This document shows positions 18,176-26,742 of a DNA stretch of 64,000 bases, one piece after another; position 1 is the stretch's first letter, and each line of letters opens with the position of its first letter. Under the pieces are notes generated by a model that saw only the letters and a program-made list of their open reading frames with translations, did no database searches and was not told where the DNA came from. The stretch lies in the NCBI RefSeq assembly GCF_902506495.1, contig NZ_LR733263.1, forward strand, positions 475,372 through 539,371, read 5' to 3'. This DNA comes from Pseudomonas sp. 8O. GTDB lineage: Bacteria; Pseudomonadota; Gammaproteobacteria; Pseudomonadales; Pseudomonadaceae. Position numbers and translations under genes: made by a program.

Positions 18176-18436
18176 ATGCTGCCGCCGAAAGCCTTGCTCG
18201 ATACTCTCAGTAGCCACGCCTCGCGTCTTTTCAGCGGCGACAGCCCGCTGCCGCGCGCCGAACTGGAAGCGCAGTTCAAAGCCCTGCTGCAGAGCGGTTT
18301 CAGCAAGCTAGATCTGGTCAGCCGTGATGAATTCGACAGCCAGATGGTGGTCCTGGCCCGCACCCGCGCTCGCCTCGAGGCGCTGGAAGCCAAGGTCGCC
18401 GAACTGGAAGCCAAGCTGAACCCGCCCGCCGACTGA
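18176..18436 (+). CDS. ubiK: Ubiquinone biosynthesis accessory factor UbiK
   Basis: An 86-residue BMFP-domain protein (E. coli YqiC/UbiK). It has an N-terminal amphipathic helix (PPKALLDTLSSHASRLF) and a C-terminal coiled coil (VVLARTRARLEALEAKVAELEAKL). It forms part of the soluble ubiquinone-synthesis complex with UbiJ. It is divergent from glnK and precedes comM by about 100 bases. Identification rests on the coiled-coil signature and the conserved neighbourhood. Confidence 0.9.
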   Translation: MLPPKALLDTLSSHASRLFSGDSPLPRAELEAQFKALLQSGFSKLDLVSRDEFDSQMVVLARTRARLEALEAKVAELEAKLNPPAD

Positions 18437-18539
18437 ACCGACGGAACATTGAGAGCGCAGGCGACGACGGTTTAACCCCTTGTCGCCAATGCAGAGTGTT
18501 TTCAATGACCGCCCAGGCGGGCCTGATCAAGGAGTGATC

Positions 18540-20026
18540 ATGTCCCTGGCCATCGTCCACAGCCGCGCCCAGGTCGGCGTCGAAGCACCGGCCGTCACCG
18601 TCGAAGCTCACCTGGCCAACGGCCTGCCCTCACTGACGCTGGTGGGCCTGCCGGAAACTGCGGTCAAGGAGAGCAAGGATCGCGTACGCAGCGCCATTCT
18701 CAACGCCGCGTTCGAGTTTCCCAGTAAACGCATTACCTTGAATCTGGCGCCCGCCGACCTGCCCAAGGATGGCGGCCGCTTCGATCTCGCCATCGCCCTG
18801 GGGATTCTCGCGGCCAGCGGCCAGGTGCCGGCTCACTCTCTGGATGAATGCGAATGCCTGGGCGAACTGGCGCTGTCCGGTGCGGTGCGCCCTGTGCAGG
18901 GCGTATTGCCGGCCGCCCTCGCCGCGCGCGCAGCCGGGCGCACCCTCTTGGTGCCACAGGCCAATGCCGAAGAAGCCAGCCTGGCATCGGGGCTGAAGGT
19001 AATCGCCGTCGAACATCTGCTGCAGATCGCCGCGCACCTCAACGGCAGCGCACCACTCGAACCCTACGCCGCCCAGGGTCTGCTCAGGCAGAGCCTGCCC
19101 TACCCGGATCTGGCCGAAGTGCAGGGCCAGTTGGCCGCCAAGCGTGCATTGCTGGTGGCCGCAGCCGGCTCGCATAACTTGCTGCTCAGCGGCCCACCCG
19201 GTACCGGCAAGACGCTGCTGGCCAGCCGTCTGCCCGGTCTGCTGCCGCCGCTGGACGAGAGCGAGGCGCTGCAGGTCGCTGCAATACATTCAGTAGCCAG
19301 CCATCTGCCGTTGCAGCACTGGCCGCAGCGCCCCTTTCGCACGCCGCACCACAGCGCCTCTGGGCCGGCATTGGTGGCAGTCGCCCGCAGCCTGGCGAAA
19401 TAACCTTGGCCCATATGGGAATCCTGTTCCTCGATGAGCTGCCGGAATTCGATAGAAAAGTGCTGGAAGTGCTGCGCGAGCCGCTGGAAAGCGGCCACAT
19501 CGTCATTGCCCGAGCGCGGGACAAGGTGCGTTTTCCTGCGCGTTTTCAGCTCGTTGCCGCCATGAATCCCTGTCCTTGTGGCTACCTGGGCGACCCGAGC
19601 AACCGCTGTCGCTGCACACCGGAACAGATCCAGCGCTACCGCGCCAAGCTGTCCGGGCCATTGCTCGATCGCATCGACCTGCACCTGACGGTCGCCCGCG
19701 AAACGACGATATTGAACGCCGCACCGCAGGATGGCGAAAGCACCGCACAAGCAGCAGCGAAGGTCGCCCGGGCTCGTGAGCGACAACTGCAACGCCAAGG
19801 GGTGGCCAATGCCTTTCTCGATTTGCCCGGCCTGCGTCAGCACTGTGCATTGAGCAGCGCGGATCGTCAGTGGCTGGAAAGTGCCTGCGAACGTCTCGGC
19901 CTGTCGCTACGCGCCGCGCACCGTGTGCTCAAGGTAGCGCGCACGCTGGCTGATCTGGCGGATCAGCAGCAGATTGACCGCGCTCATCTGGCCGAAGCAC
20001 TGCAGTATCGCCCCGCTGCAGGATGA
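18540..20026 (+). pseudogene. comM: ComM (YifB-type AAA+ ATPase), frameshifted
   Basis: ComM is a hexameric helicase that drives branch migration during natural transformation. The N-terminal ChlI-like domain and the Walker A motif SGPPGTGKT (about residues 217-225) are intact. The frame then stops at 19401-19403 after residue 287. The rest continues in another frame (GSRPQPGEITLAH, then Walker B ILFLDELPEFDRK) to 20026. Family members read LVGGGS at the break, while here TTGGTGGCAGTCGC allows only LVA or a jump to GS. That fits loss of 7 bases from a GGC-rich stretch near 19374-19380. Unless this is a sequencing error, the ATPase is broken before Walker B. Confidence 0.88.
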
Positions 20027-20027
20027 A

Positions 20028-22004
20028 TCAGCGGAAGCGCTCGACTTCCTGACGCAACTGGGCGGCTAGGCGATCCAGCTCGCGCGCGGTATCGGCCAGG
20101 TTGGCCACCACTTCACGCTGCTCGCCATTGGTTTGGGCGATGCTCTGCAAGTTGGCGCTGAGCACGGTCGCGGTGCTGCTCTGCTCGCTGGTAGCGGTGG
20201 TGATGGCGGCGAATTGCTCCCCGGCCTCGGCGCTCTGCTCACTGATCTGCGCCAGTGCCGCCGCCACCTTGGCGTTACGTTCCAGGCCATCCTGCATCAG
20301 CTGTCGGCCGTGCTCCATGGTGGCGATAGCGCTGCTGGTCTCGCTCTGGATGCTGCCGATCATCGTGGAAATCTCGTTGGTCGCCTCGCGGGTACGCCCG
20401 GCCAGATTGCGCACTTCGTCGGCGACGACGGCAAAACCACGGCCCTGCTCGCCGGCCCGCGCTGCTTCGATGGCAGCGTTGAGCGCCAGCAGGTTGGTCT
20501 GGTCGGCGATCGCGGTGATGACGCTGACGATACCGCCGATCTCCTGAGAGCGCTGGCCGAGGCCGTTGATCGCCTTGGAGGTTTGCTCAAGTGCTTCGGC
20601 GATCTGCACCAGCGCTTCGGAAGCCTGATCCATCGAGGTACGCCCGATACGGGTCTGTTGGGCGTTGTCGCTGGCCAGTCGCTCGGTGCTGCGCATGTTG
20701 TCGGCGATGTTCTGCGAGGTGGCGCTGAACTCCTCCACCGCGCCGGCCATGCTGCTGATCTCGCCGGATTGCTGGTCGATCCCCTGATAGGCATCGCGCG
20801 ACAGCGTGGACATCGCCTGCGAGCGCGCGCTGACATCCTGAGCAGCGCTGCGAATACCCGCCACCATGCTCGCCAGCGCTTCGCCCATACGATTGAAGCT
20901 GCGCGCCAGCTCGCCGATTTCGTCATCACTGGATTGCGCCATACGCGCGCCAAGATCACCGGCGCCAAGCGCCTGTGCCTGCTGTACCAGGTCGCCCAAC
21001 GGGCGCAGTTTGCGGCGCAGCAGCCAGACCACGGCAATGACCGCCAGCAGCAGCGTCAGTGCGCTGCCGATGGCCAACTGGGTACCGACACGCCAGGTGA
21101 CAGCCTGAATTTCCTCGCGCGGCATGCTCGCCAGCACCATCCAGGGTCCGCCGGCAAAGGGCATGGCGACGCTGTAGAACTCATCCTGACCATCGCTCCA
21201 GAAACCGCCTCTACCGCTGTTGGCGACCAGCGTGCTGAGCGATTCGGGCAGGCTGCTCATCGCCGCTGCACCGGCCGGTGCCACCAGCCACTTGCCCTGC
21301 TCGTCGAGCAGCGCCAGCGAGCCGGTACTACCGATACGGAAATCGGTGAGGTTGCGCATCTGCAGGTTCTGCGCATCGGTGTAATCGAAACCGACGAACA
21401 GCACAGCGATGACCCGCCCGCCGGTGTCGCGCACCGGGGTGTACTGAGTCATGTAGTAGCGATCGAAGAGCAAAGCCCGGCCCACGTAATTCTGCCCGGC
21501 CAGCAGGCGCTGATAGGCCGGGTGCTGATGATCAAGCGCCGTTCCCAGAGCACGAGTGCCATCCTGCTTGGTCAGCGAGGTGGTGATGCGGATGAATTCG
21601 CTACCGTCACGCACGAATACCGTGGCCACACCCGCAGTCATGCGCGTGAAGTCATCGACCTCGGTGAACTCGTTGTTCAAGCGCGTAGTCCCCAGGTAAA
21701 GCGCAGGTGTCTGCAGGCTGCCGACGCTCACACGCTCTTCACTGCGCACCTGCAAGCCACTGCTGAAGCGCTGCTCGAAGAGTCCGGCCAGACGCTGCGT
21801 GCTCTCACGCAGGCTGCCATGGAAGGTTTCGAGCTGGTCGGCCAGCAGCCCCGCCTCGCTGCCCAGGTGCTTTTCGCGAGTGACCAGATTGGCCTCGTTG
21901 AGTGAACGCAGGGCAAACAGGGTGCTGACGCTGATCAGCAGCACCAGCACCAAAGCCAGCATGGCAGCCAGTTGCAGGGCTATACGAGAGCGAGGAGGAT
22001 TCAT
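20028..22004 (-). CDS. Methyl-accepting chemotaxis protein with periplasmic Cache domain
   Basis: A 658-residue transmembrane chemoreceptor. TM1 lies at residues 8-30. A large periplasmic Cache-type sensor follows to about 320 (with [25 protein letters not shown], typical of single-Cache/Cache_3-Cache_2 domains). Then come TM2 ([19 protein letters not shown]), a HAMP domain and the kinase-control tip ([32 protein letters not shown]). There is no C-terminal CheR-docking pentapeptide. The ligand is not evident. The 3' end abuts the comM pseudogene in convergent orientation. Confidence 0.94.
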   Translation of the reverse strand: MNPPRSRIALQLAAMLALVLVLLISVSTLFALRSLNEANLVTREKHLGSEAGLLADQLETFHGSLRESTQRLAGLFEQRFSSGLQVRSEERVSVGSLQTPALYLGTTRLNNEFTEVDDFTRMTAGVATVFVRDGSEFIRITTSLTKQDGTRALGTALDHQHPAYQRLLAGQNYVGRALLFDRYYMTQYTPVRDTGGRVIAVLFVGFDYTDAQNLQMRNLTDFRIGSTGSLALLDEQGKWLVAPAGAAAMSSLPESLSTLVANSGRGGFWSDGQDEFYSVAMPFAGGPWMVLASMPREEIQAVTWRVGTQLAIGSALTLLLAVIAVVWLLRRKLRPLGDLVQQAQALGAGDLGARMAQSSDDEIGELARSFNRMGEALASMVAGIRSAAQDVSARSQAMSTLSRDAYQGIDQQSGEISSMAGAVEEFSATSQNIADNMRSTERLASDNAQQTRIGRTSMDQASEALVQIAEALEQTSKAINGLGQRSQEIGGIVSVITAIADQTNLLALNAAIEAARAGEQGRGFAVVADEVRNLAGRTREATNEISTMIGSIQSETSSAIATMEHGRQLMQDGLERNAKVAAALAQISEQSAEAGEQFAAITTATSEQSSTATVLSANLQSIAQTNGEQREVVANLADTARELDRLAAQLRQEVERFR

Positions 22005-22310
22005 GAGGGCTCCAGGTGTGCGCCCATGAGCATATGGGCAGATAACTCAGACAATTTCGGCACCACCCAGTCGTCATATGACTCGGCGAAAAGGCGCGAG
22101 GATACTTGAGCATTCAGCTCGGTCAATATCAAAGCGCCATACGGTCGTCATTTATTATCAAAACAGCGCTACAGAGCGATGGCTGATAGTTTTTATCGAT
22201 CACTCAATAGATGATGGCACTCATGCCTACAGAGAGCATCCTGGCCACACTACAGTCGACCTGCCCGGTCTTTGATGGCCGTCAGAGTCCTGAGCGGTGG
22301 CCATGATCGT
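22005..22310. other. Gap upstream of chemoreceptor gene
   Basis: About 306 bases, more AT-rich than the surroundings, especially 22130-22220. It holds the promoter region of the leftward chemoreceptor gene and the 3' flank of the LysR gene. A weak flagellar sigma-28-like pair (TCAAG and GCCGA) can be found on the minus strand with 17-base spacing, too long to call. I see no gene or repeat. Confidence 0.4.
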
Positions 22311-23231
22311 TCAGCGCAAACGCTCGACCTCGGGCAGTGCCAGCGCGGCGACCTCCGCCAGCAAGTAGTCACGCAAACGCTGCAGACGTGCCTGCGCACG
22401 ATGTCCACGCGGCCACACCATGTAGTAGCTGTCACCACTGAATACCGCCGTCGGCCAGGGCACACCGAGCCGGCCGGCGTTCACGTCCTCGGCCACCATC
22501 AGCAGATCACCGATGGACACGCCATAGCCGCGCGCCGCCGCAACGATGCCCAATTCGAGCATGTCGAACAGCTGCCCGGTCTTCAGCGGCACCTGTTCGA
22601 CCAGGCCTGTAGCCTGCAACCAGCGCCGCCAGTCACGGCGATCCGGCGTCGGGTGCAGTTGCTCCGCCGCGCGCAGCCGCGCCAACGACCAGGGACCGAC
22701 CTCAGAATCACCGGCAGCGCACACCGGAATCAGCCATTCCTCGAATAGCAGGACGCTCTCCCACTCATCTGGAAACTGACCATCGGACAGCAGCACGGCA
22801 CAGTCGAAGGGTTCATGGCGGAAGTCGACCTTGTCCACATCCATCCAGGCGCTGGTGAGCTGCACTTCGCTGTCCGGGTTGGCCAGACGAAAGTGCGACA
22901 GCCGCGCCAACAGCCAGCGCATGGTCAGGGTCGACGGTGCCTTCAGGCGCAGCACCTCGTCGTCGGCGTGCAAGACAGCGCTGGCGCGCTCCAGCGCATC
23001 GAAGCCCTCGCTCAGCCCCGGTAGCAGGGCACGGGCCGGATCGGTCAGGTGCAGGCTGCGTCCACGGCGCTCGAACAGACGGCAGGAGAAGTAGTCCTCG
23101 AGTGTGCGGATATGCCGACTCACCGCGCTCTGCGTGATCGCCAGCTCTTCGGCGGCGCGGGTAAAGGAGGCATGCCGGGCTGCGGCCTCGAAGGCGCGCA
23201 GGGCGTAAAGCGGAGGAAGACGACGCGTCAC
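22311..23231 (-). CDS. LysR-family regulator (GcvA-like)
   Basis: A 306-residue LysR-type regulator. The N-terminal winged helix carries LYALRAFEAAARHASFTRAAEELAITQSAVSRHIRTLE, and the LPPLYALRAFEAAAR opening marks the GcvA-like subgroup. The C-terminal effector domain spans about residues 90-300. It is divergent from a MATE transporter gene 139 bases away and may control it. A perfect CATGCC-T-GGCATG palindrome in the shared promoter region supports that link. Confidence 0.9.
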   Translation of the reverse strand: MTRRLPPLYALRAFEAAARHASFTRAAEELAITQSAVSRHIRTLEDYFSCRLFERRGRSLHLTDPARALLPGLSEGFDALERASAVLHADDEVLRLKAPSTLTMRWLLARLSHFRLANPDSEVQLTSAWMDVDKVDFRHEPFDCAVLLSDGQFPDEWESVLLFEEWLIPVCAAGDSEVGPWSLARLRAAEQLHPTPDRRDWRRWLQATGLVEQVPLKTGQLFDMLELGIVAAARGYGVSIGDLLMVAEDVNAGRLGVPWPTAVFSGDSYYMVWPRGHRAQARLQRLRDYLLAEVAALALPEVERLR

Positions 23232-23254
23232 TGCATAGAACCATGAGTTTTAAT

Positions 23255-23267
23255 CATGCCTGGCATG
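23255..23267. promoter_or_regulatory. Palindromic operator candidate between LysR and MATE genes
   Basis: CATGCC-T-GGCATG is a perfect 13-base palindrome 24 bases upstream of the LysR start and about 100 bases upstream of the MATE start. It is a plausible binding site for the LysR protein, though it is not a strict T-N11-A box. Confidence 0.35.
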
Positions 23268-23370
23268 GCTATTTTCCTTTTGTGAGCAATCGACAAGAAC
23301 CACAGAATAACGGTCATTGCTCATCTCCTGACAGCCAGGCGATGCTCCCCCTGCCGAAGTTTTACTCATC

Positions 23371-24756
23371 ATGAAGATTTTCCTTGGTCACGAGTTGGGT
23401 GCGCTGCTGCGTCTGGCCGGCCCGCTGATCTCCGCACAGTTGGCCCACGCGCTGATGATTTTCACCGACACGCTGATGATGGCCATGCTCGGCCCGCAGC
23501 AGTTGGCAGGCGGTGCGCTGGGCGCCACGTGCTATTTCATCTTCTCGATCTTCTGCACCGGGGTGATCGCCGCGGTGGGCAGCCTGATCGCCATTCGCCA
23601 TGGTGCGGGCGATCCGGCAGGTATCACGCGTCTGATCCGGAACGGCCTGTGGCTGGCCATGCTGTTGGGTATCGTCAGCGCGCTGTGTCTCAACGGTCTG
23701 GGCCCGCTGCTGCCGCATCTGGGTCAGGACCCAGGCGCTGCCAGCCAGGCCATGGATTTCCTGCGCCCGCTGTCGCTGGCCCTGCCTGGCTACCTGTGCT
23801 TCATGGCGCTGCGCGGCTTCACCAGTGCCATTGGTCATCCCGGCCCGGTGATGGCCATCAGCATCGCCGGTACCGCTGCCAATTTCGTCATCAACTACGC
23901 GCTGATCAAGGGCTGGTTCGGCCTGCCCAACCTGGGCCTGAGTGGCATCGGCATGACCACTGCGCTGGTCAGCAGCGCCATGGCCCTGGCATTGGCGCTG
24001 TACATCCTGCTCTCGCCGACCTATCACCGCTACAAACTGCGGAGCGGCATGGGCCGCCCACAACGGGCGGAAATACGCGCACTGCTGCGCCTGGGCCTGC
24101 CCATTGGCGGTACCTACGCCGCCGAGCAGGGGCTGTTCACCTTCGCCACCCTGTGCATGGGCGCGCTGGGCAGTGTGCAACTGGCGGCACATCAGATCGC
24201 CATGCAGACGGTGGCGCTGGCGTTCATCGTGCCGCAAGGGCTGTCCTATGCGGTGACCTTCCGCGTCGGCCTGCATTACGGCGCCGGGCATCTGCATCTG
24301 TCGCGCCTCAGCGGCCATCTGGGCATGTTCCTGGGAGCGGCGTTGATGCTGCTGTTCGCCCTGCTGTTCTGGCTGCTGCCGGAGTGGATCATCGGCCTGT
24401 TCCTCGACCGCCACGATCCGGCCTTCGCCGATATCGTCACCCTCGCGGTCAGCCTGCTGGCGATAGCCGCCTGGTTCGAGCTGTTCGATGGTTTGCAGAG
24501 CATCGCCATGGGCGCGATCCGCGGGCTGAACGACGGCCGCACCACCCTGCTGATCGGCCTCACCGGTTACTGGTGCGTGGGCGCACCGCTGGTCTGGCTG
24601 TTCGCCTTCGCCCTTGGCTGGGGTGCACAAGGCGTCTGGTGGGGCCTGGCTGCCGGCCTGGCGGTAACGGCGAGCGGTCTGGTGCTGGGCTTCCAATGGA
24701 AGACTGCGCGCCTGCAGCGGCCACTTGCGGTGGAAGGCGAGACCTGCCTGTCGTAG
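23371..24756 (+). CDS. MATE-family efflux transporter
   Basis: A 461-residue inner-membrane protein with 12 predicted helices. It shows the NorM-type features LISAQLAHALMIFTDTLMMAMLG in TM1-2 and GLPIGGTYAAEQGLFTFATLCMGALG at the start of the second half. NorM-type proteins export cationic drugs in exchange for Na+ or H+. It diverges from a LysR gene and corresponds in position to P. aeruginosa PA5294 from memory. Substrate unknown. Confidence 0.93.
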   Translation: MKIFLGHELGALLRLAGPLISAQLAHALMIFTDTLMMAMLGPQQLAGGALGATCYFIFSIFCTGVIAAVGSLIAIRHGAGDPAGITRLIRNGLWLAMLLGIVSALCLNGLGPLLPHLGQDPGAASQAMDFLRPLSLALPGYLCFMALRGFTSAIGHPGPVMAISIAGTAANFVINYALIKGWFGLPNLGLSGIGMTTALVSSAMALALALYILLSPTYHRYKLRSGMGRPQRAEIRALLRLGLPIGGTYAAEQGLFTFATLCMGALGSVQLAAHQIAMQTVALAFIVPQGLSYAVTFRVGLHYGAGHLHLSRLSGHLGMFLGAALMLLFALLFWLLPEWIIGLFLDRHDPAFADIVTLAVSLLAIAAWFELFDGLQSIAMGAIRGLNDGRTTLLIGLTGYWCVGAPLVWLFAFALGWGAQGVWWGLAAGLAVTASGLVLGFQWKTARLQRPLAVEGETCLS

Positions 24757-24803
24757 CCCGCAGGCAAGCAGGGGGCGTGTGCCACATATTCCCCGACTGC
24801 GGA

Positions 24804-26471
24804 TCAGCCGCCGCCGAGCAGAGGCTGGCGCAGGCCGAACACCAGAAAGCGTGCCAGTTCCGCCAGAGGTATGGCCTTGCTGATCAGGTAACCCTGCACC
24901 TGATCGCAACCAAACTGGCGCAGCATGTCGAGCTGCTCGATGTTCTCCACCCCTTCGGCCACCACCTCGAGATTGAGGTTGTGCGCCAGATTGATCATCG
25001 CCCGCACCAATTGGCGGTTCTCGGCACGCTCGCCCATACCGCCGACAAAGCTCTTGTCGATCTTCAGCAGGGTGATCGGCAGGTTGTTGAGATGGACGAA
25101 AGACGAAAAGCCGGTGCCGAAGTCGTCCAGCGAGAAACGCACGCCGAGCCGCCCAAGCTCCAGCATGGTCTGCTGCACCTGATCGCTGCGGCGCATCACC
25201 GCAGTTTCGGTCAATTCGAACTCCAGCCACTGCGCATCGACGCCACGTTCTTCGATCAGGCGGCTGAGGGTCGGCAGCAACTGGCTGTCCTGAAACTGGC
25301 GGAACGACAGGTTGACCGCCATGTGCAGTGCCGGCAAGCCGCGCCCACGCAGCCACTGCATATCGCGCAGGGCACGGGAGATGACCCAGTAACCGAGCGG
25401 TACGATCAGCCCGGTTTCTTCGGCCAACGGTACGAATTCATTGGGCGAGAGCAGCCCTCGCTCGCTGTGCTGCCAGCGCACCAGGGCCTCCAGACCGACG
25501 ATGCGCCCGCTCTTCAGGCACAGACGGGGCTGGTAATGCAGCTCCAGTTCGTCACGGCGGAGCGCACGGCGCAGCTCGCCTTCCAGATCGGCCTGGCTGC
25601 GTGCGCTGCGGTTCAGGCGTTCGTCATAAACATGAAACACGCAGCCTTGCTGATTCTTGGCCTGCTGCATGGCGATATGCGCGTGCCACAGTAGCGGATC
25701 GGCGCCCTCGCCCGCGCGGGCATGCGCCAGGCCAAGGCTGCAGCCGATCAGCAGACTCTCACCGTCCACCCAGTAAGGCTCACCCAATACCTCGGTGACA
25801 CGCTCGGCGAGGCGCTCCACGCGCTGCGGATCGCGGCGTGCATCGAGCAACAGAGCGAATTCGTCGCTGCCCAGACGCGCGATCTGATCGCAGGGCTGCA
25901 GCAGCCCCTTGAGCCGCGCCACCACCTGCAGGATAAGGCGGTCTCCGGCTTGGTAGCCGAGGGCATCGTTGGCGTGACGGAAGTTGTCCAGATCGAGATG
26001 ACCCAGCACCAGGCCACGGCCGCCACACTCGGCCAGACGCGCCGCGAGCAGGGTCTGGAAGCCCTGGCGATTGGCGATGCCGGTCAACGGGTCCTGTTCG
26101 GCCAGGCGCTGCAGAGTGTGCTTGAGGTTGCCCTGTTCGCGCACATAGCGCAGGCAGCGGCGCAGCACATCGAGGTTGAGGCTGCCGCGCACCAGCCAGT
26201 CGCTGACACCAGCAGGCTCTTCGACGGGCTCCTCGTCGAGCAGCAGGACGATGGGCAAAGGGCACTGACGGGGTTCGGGAAGGCGATCCGGGGTACTCAG
26301 CAGCAGACCACTGGCGTGATCATCGAACAGACTGCTGGCCGCCTCCCAGGACGGTGCGGTAATCAACGGGAACGGGCTGCCCAGGGCGCTCAACTGCTCG
26401 CGCAACAATTCGGCCCAGTCCGGCGTTTCAGCCAACAGAACCAACCGCAAGGGTTCGACGAGCGTGGACAA
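24804..26471 (-). CDS. GGDEF-EAL c-di-GMP signalling protein (ProE-like)
   Basis: A 555-residue cytosolic protein. Residues 1-110 resemble a receiver-type domain but lack a clear phosphoacceptor pocket. The diguanylate cyclase domain (about 125-285) has LGSDEF in place of GGDEF, so cyclase activity is doubtful. The EAL domain (about 295-550) keeps EALVRW, the DDFGTGFSS metal loop and the KIDKSFV lysine, so it is probably an active phosphodiesterase. The TTG at 26471 was chosen because GGGGGAGG lies 4 bases upstream; an earlier TTG at 26546 lacks this. By position and length it matches the exopolysaccharide-regulating ProE (PA5295) of P. aeruginosa, from memory. Confidence 0.9.
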   Translation of the reverse strand: MSTLVEPLRLVLLAETPDWAELLREQLSALGSPFPLITAPSWEAASSLFDDHASGLLLSTPDRLPEPRQCPLPIVLLLDEEPVEEPAGVSDWLVRGSLNLDVLRRCLRYVREQGNLKHTLQRLAEQDPLTGIANRQGFQTLLAARLAECGGRGLVLGHLDLDNFRHANDALGYQAGDRLILQVVARLKGLLQPCDQIARLGSDEFALLLDARRDPQRVERLAERVTEVLGEPYWVDGESLLIGCSLGLAHARAGEGADPLLWHAHIAMQQAKNQQGCVFHVYDERLNRSARSQADLEGELRRALRRDELELHYQPRLCLKSGRIVGLEALVRWQHSERGLLSPNEFVPLAEETGLIVPLGYWVISRALRDMQWLRGRGLPALHMAVNLSFRQFQDSQLLPTLSRLIEERGVDAQWLEFELTETAVMRRSDQVQQTMLELGRLGVRFSLDDFGTGFSSFVHLNNLPITLLKIDKSFVGGMGERAENRQLVRAMINLAHNLNLEVVAEGVENIEQLDMLRQFGCDQVQGYLISKAIPLAELARFLVFGLRQPLLGGG

Positions 26472-26742
26472 GCAACCTCCCCCAATGACCGCAAGAATGA
26501 TGGCGAATCGCGTCGCCTGAACGCGCCGTAATCGGCGTCTAATCAATCACATCCGTGCGAAAGGTGGTGCACATCCTGAGGTATAGCCAGTAAACCGACA
26601 AGTGGAACCAGAGTACTGGAATAAAGTGATTAACCAAGTGCATGGCTATGCAATTTCGTGCGCTAGGCCACAGTTCCAGACGGTCGCGGCAGAAGTCGCC
26701 AGGCCTGTTAAAATGCGCGGCCCTTTTTCTGCGAACGACCCC

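Noticed and set aside
20133..21905. 590-codon open frame antisense to the chemoreceptor
   Set aside because: The chemoreceptor signature on the minus strand is unambiguous. The plus frame is a codon-bias shadow.
22005..22310. Flagellar sigma-28 promoter for the chemoreceptor
   Set aside because: TCAAG and GCCGA can be found on the minus strand, but the 17-base spacing is longer than the usual 14-16 and the second element is incomplete.
23362..25356. 664-codon minus frame across the MATE gene
   Set aside because: It overlaps two clear genes (MATE and GGDEF-EAL). It is rich in R, Q and G and has no domain.
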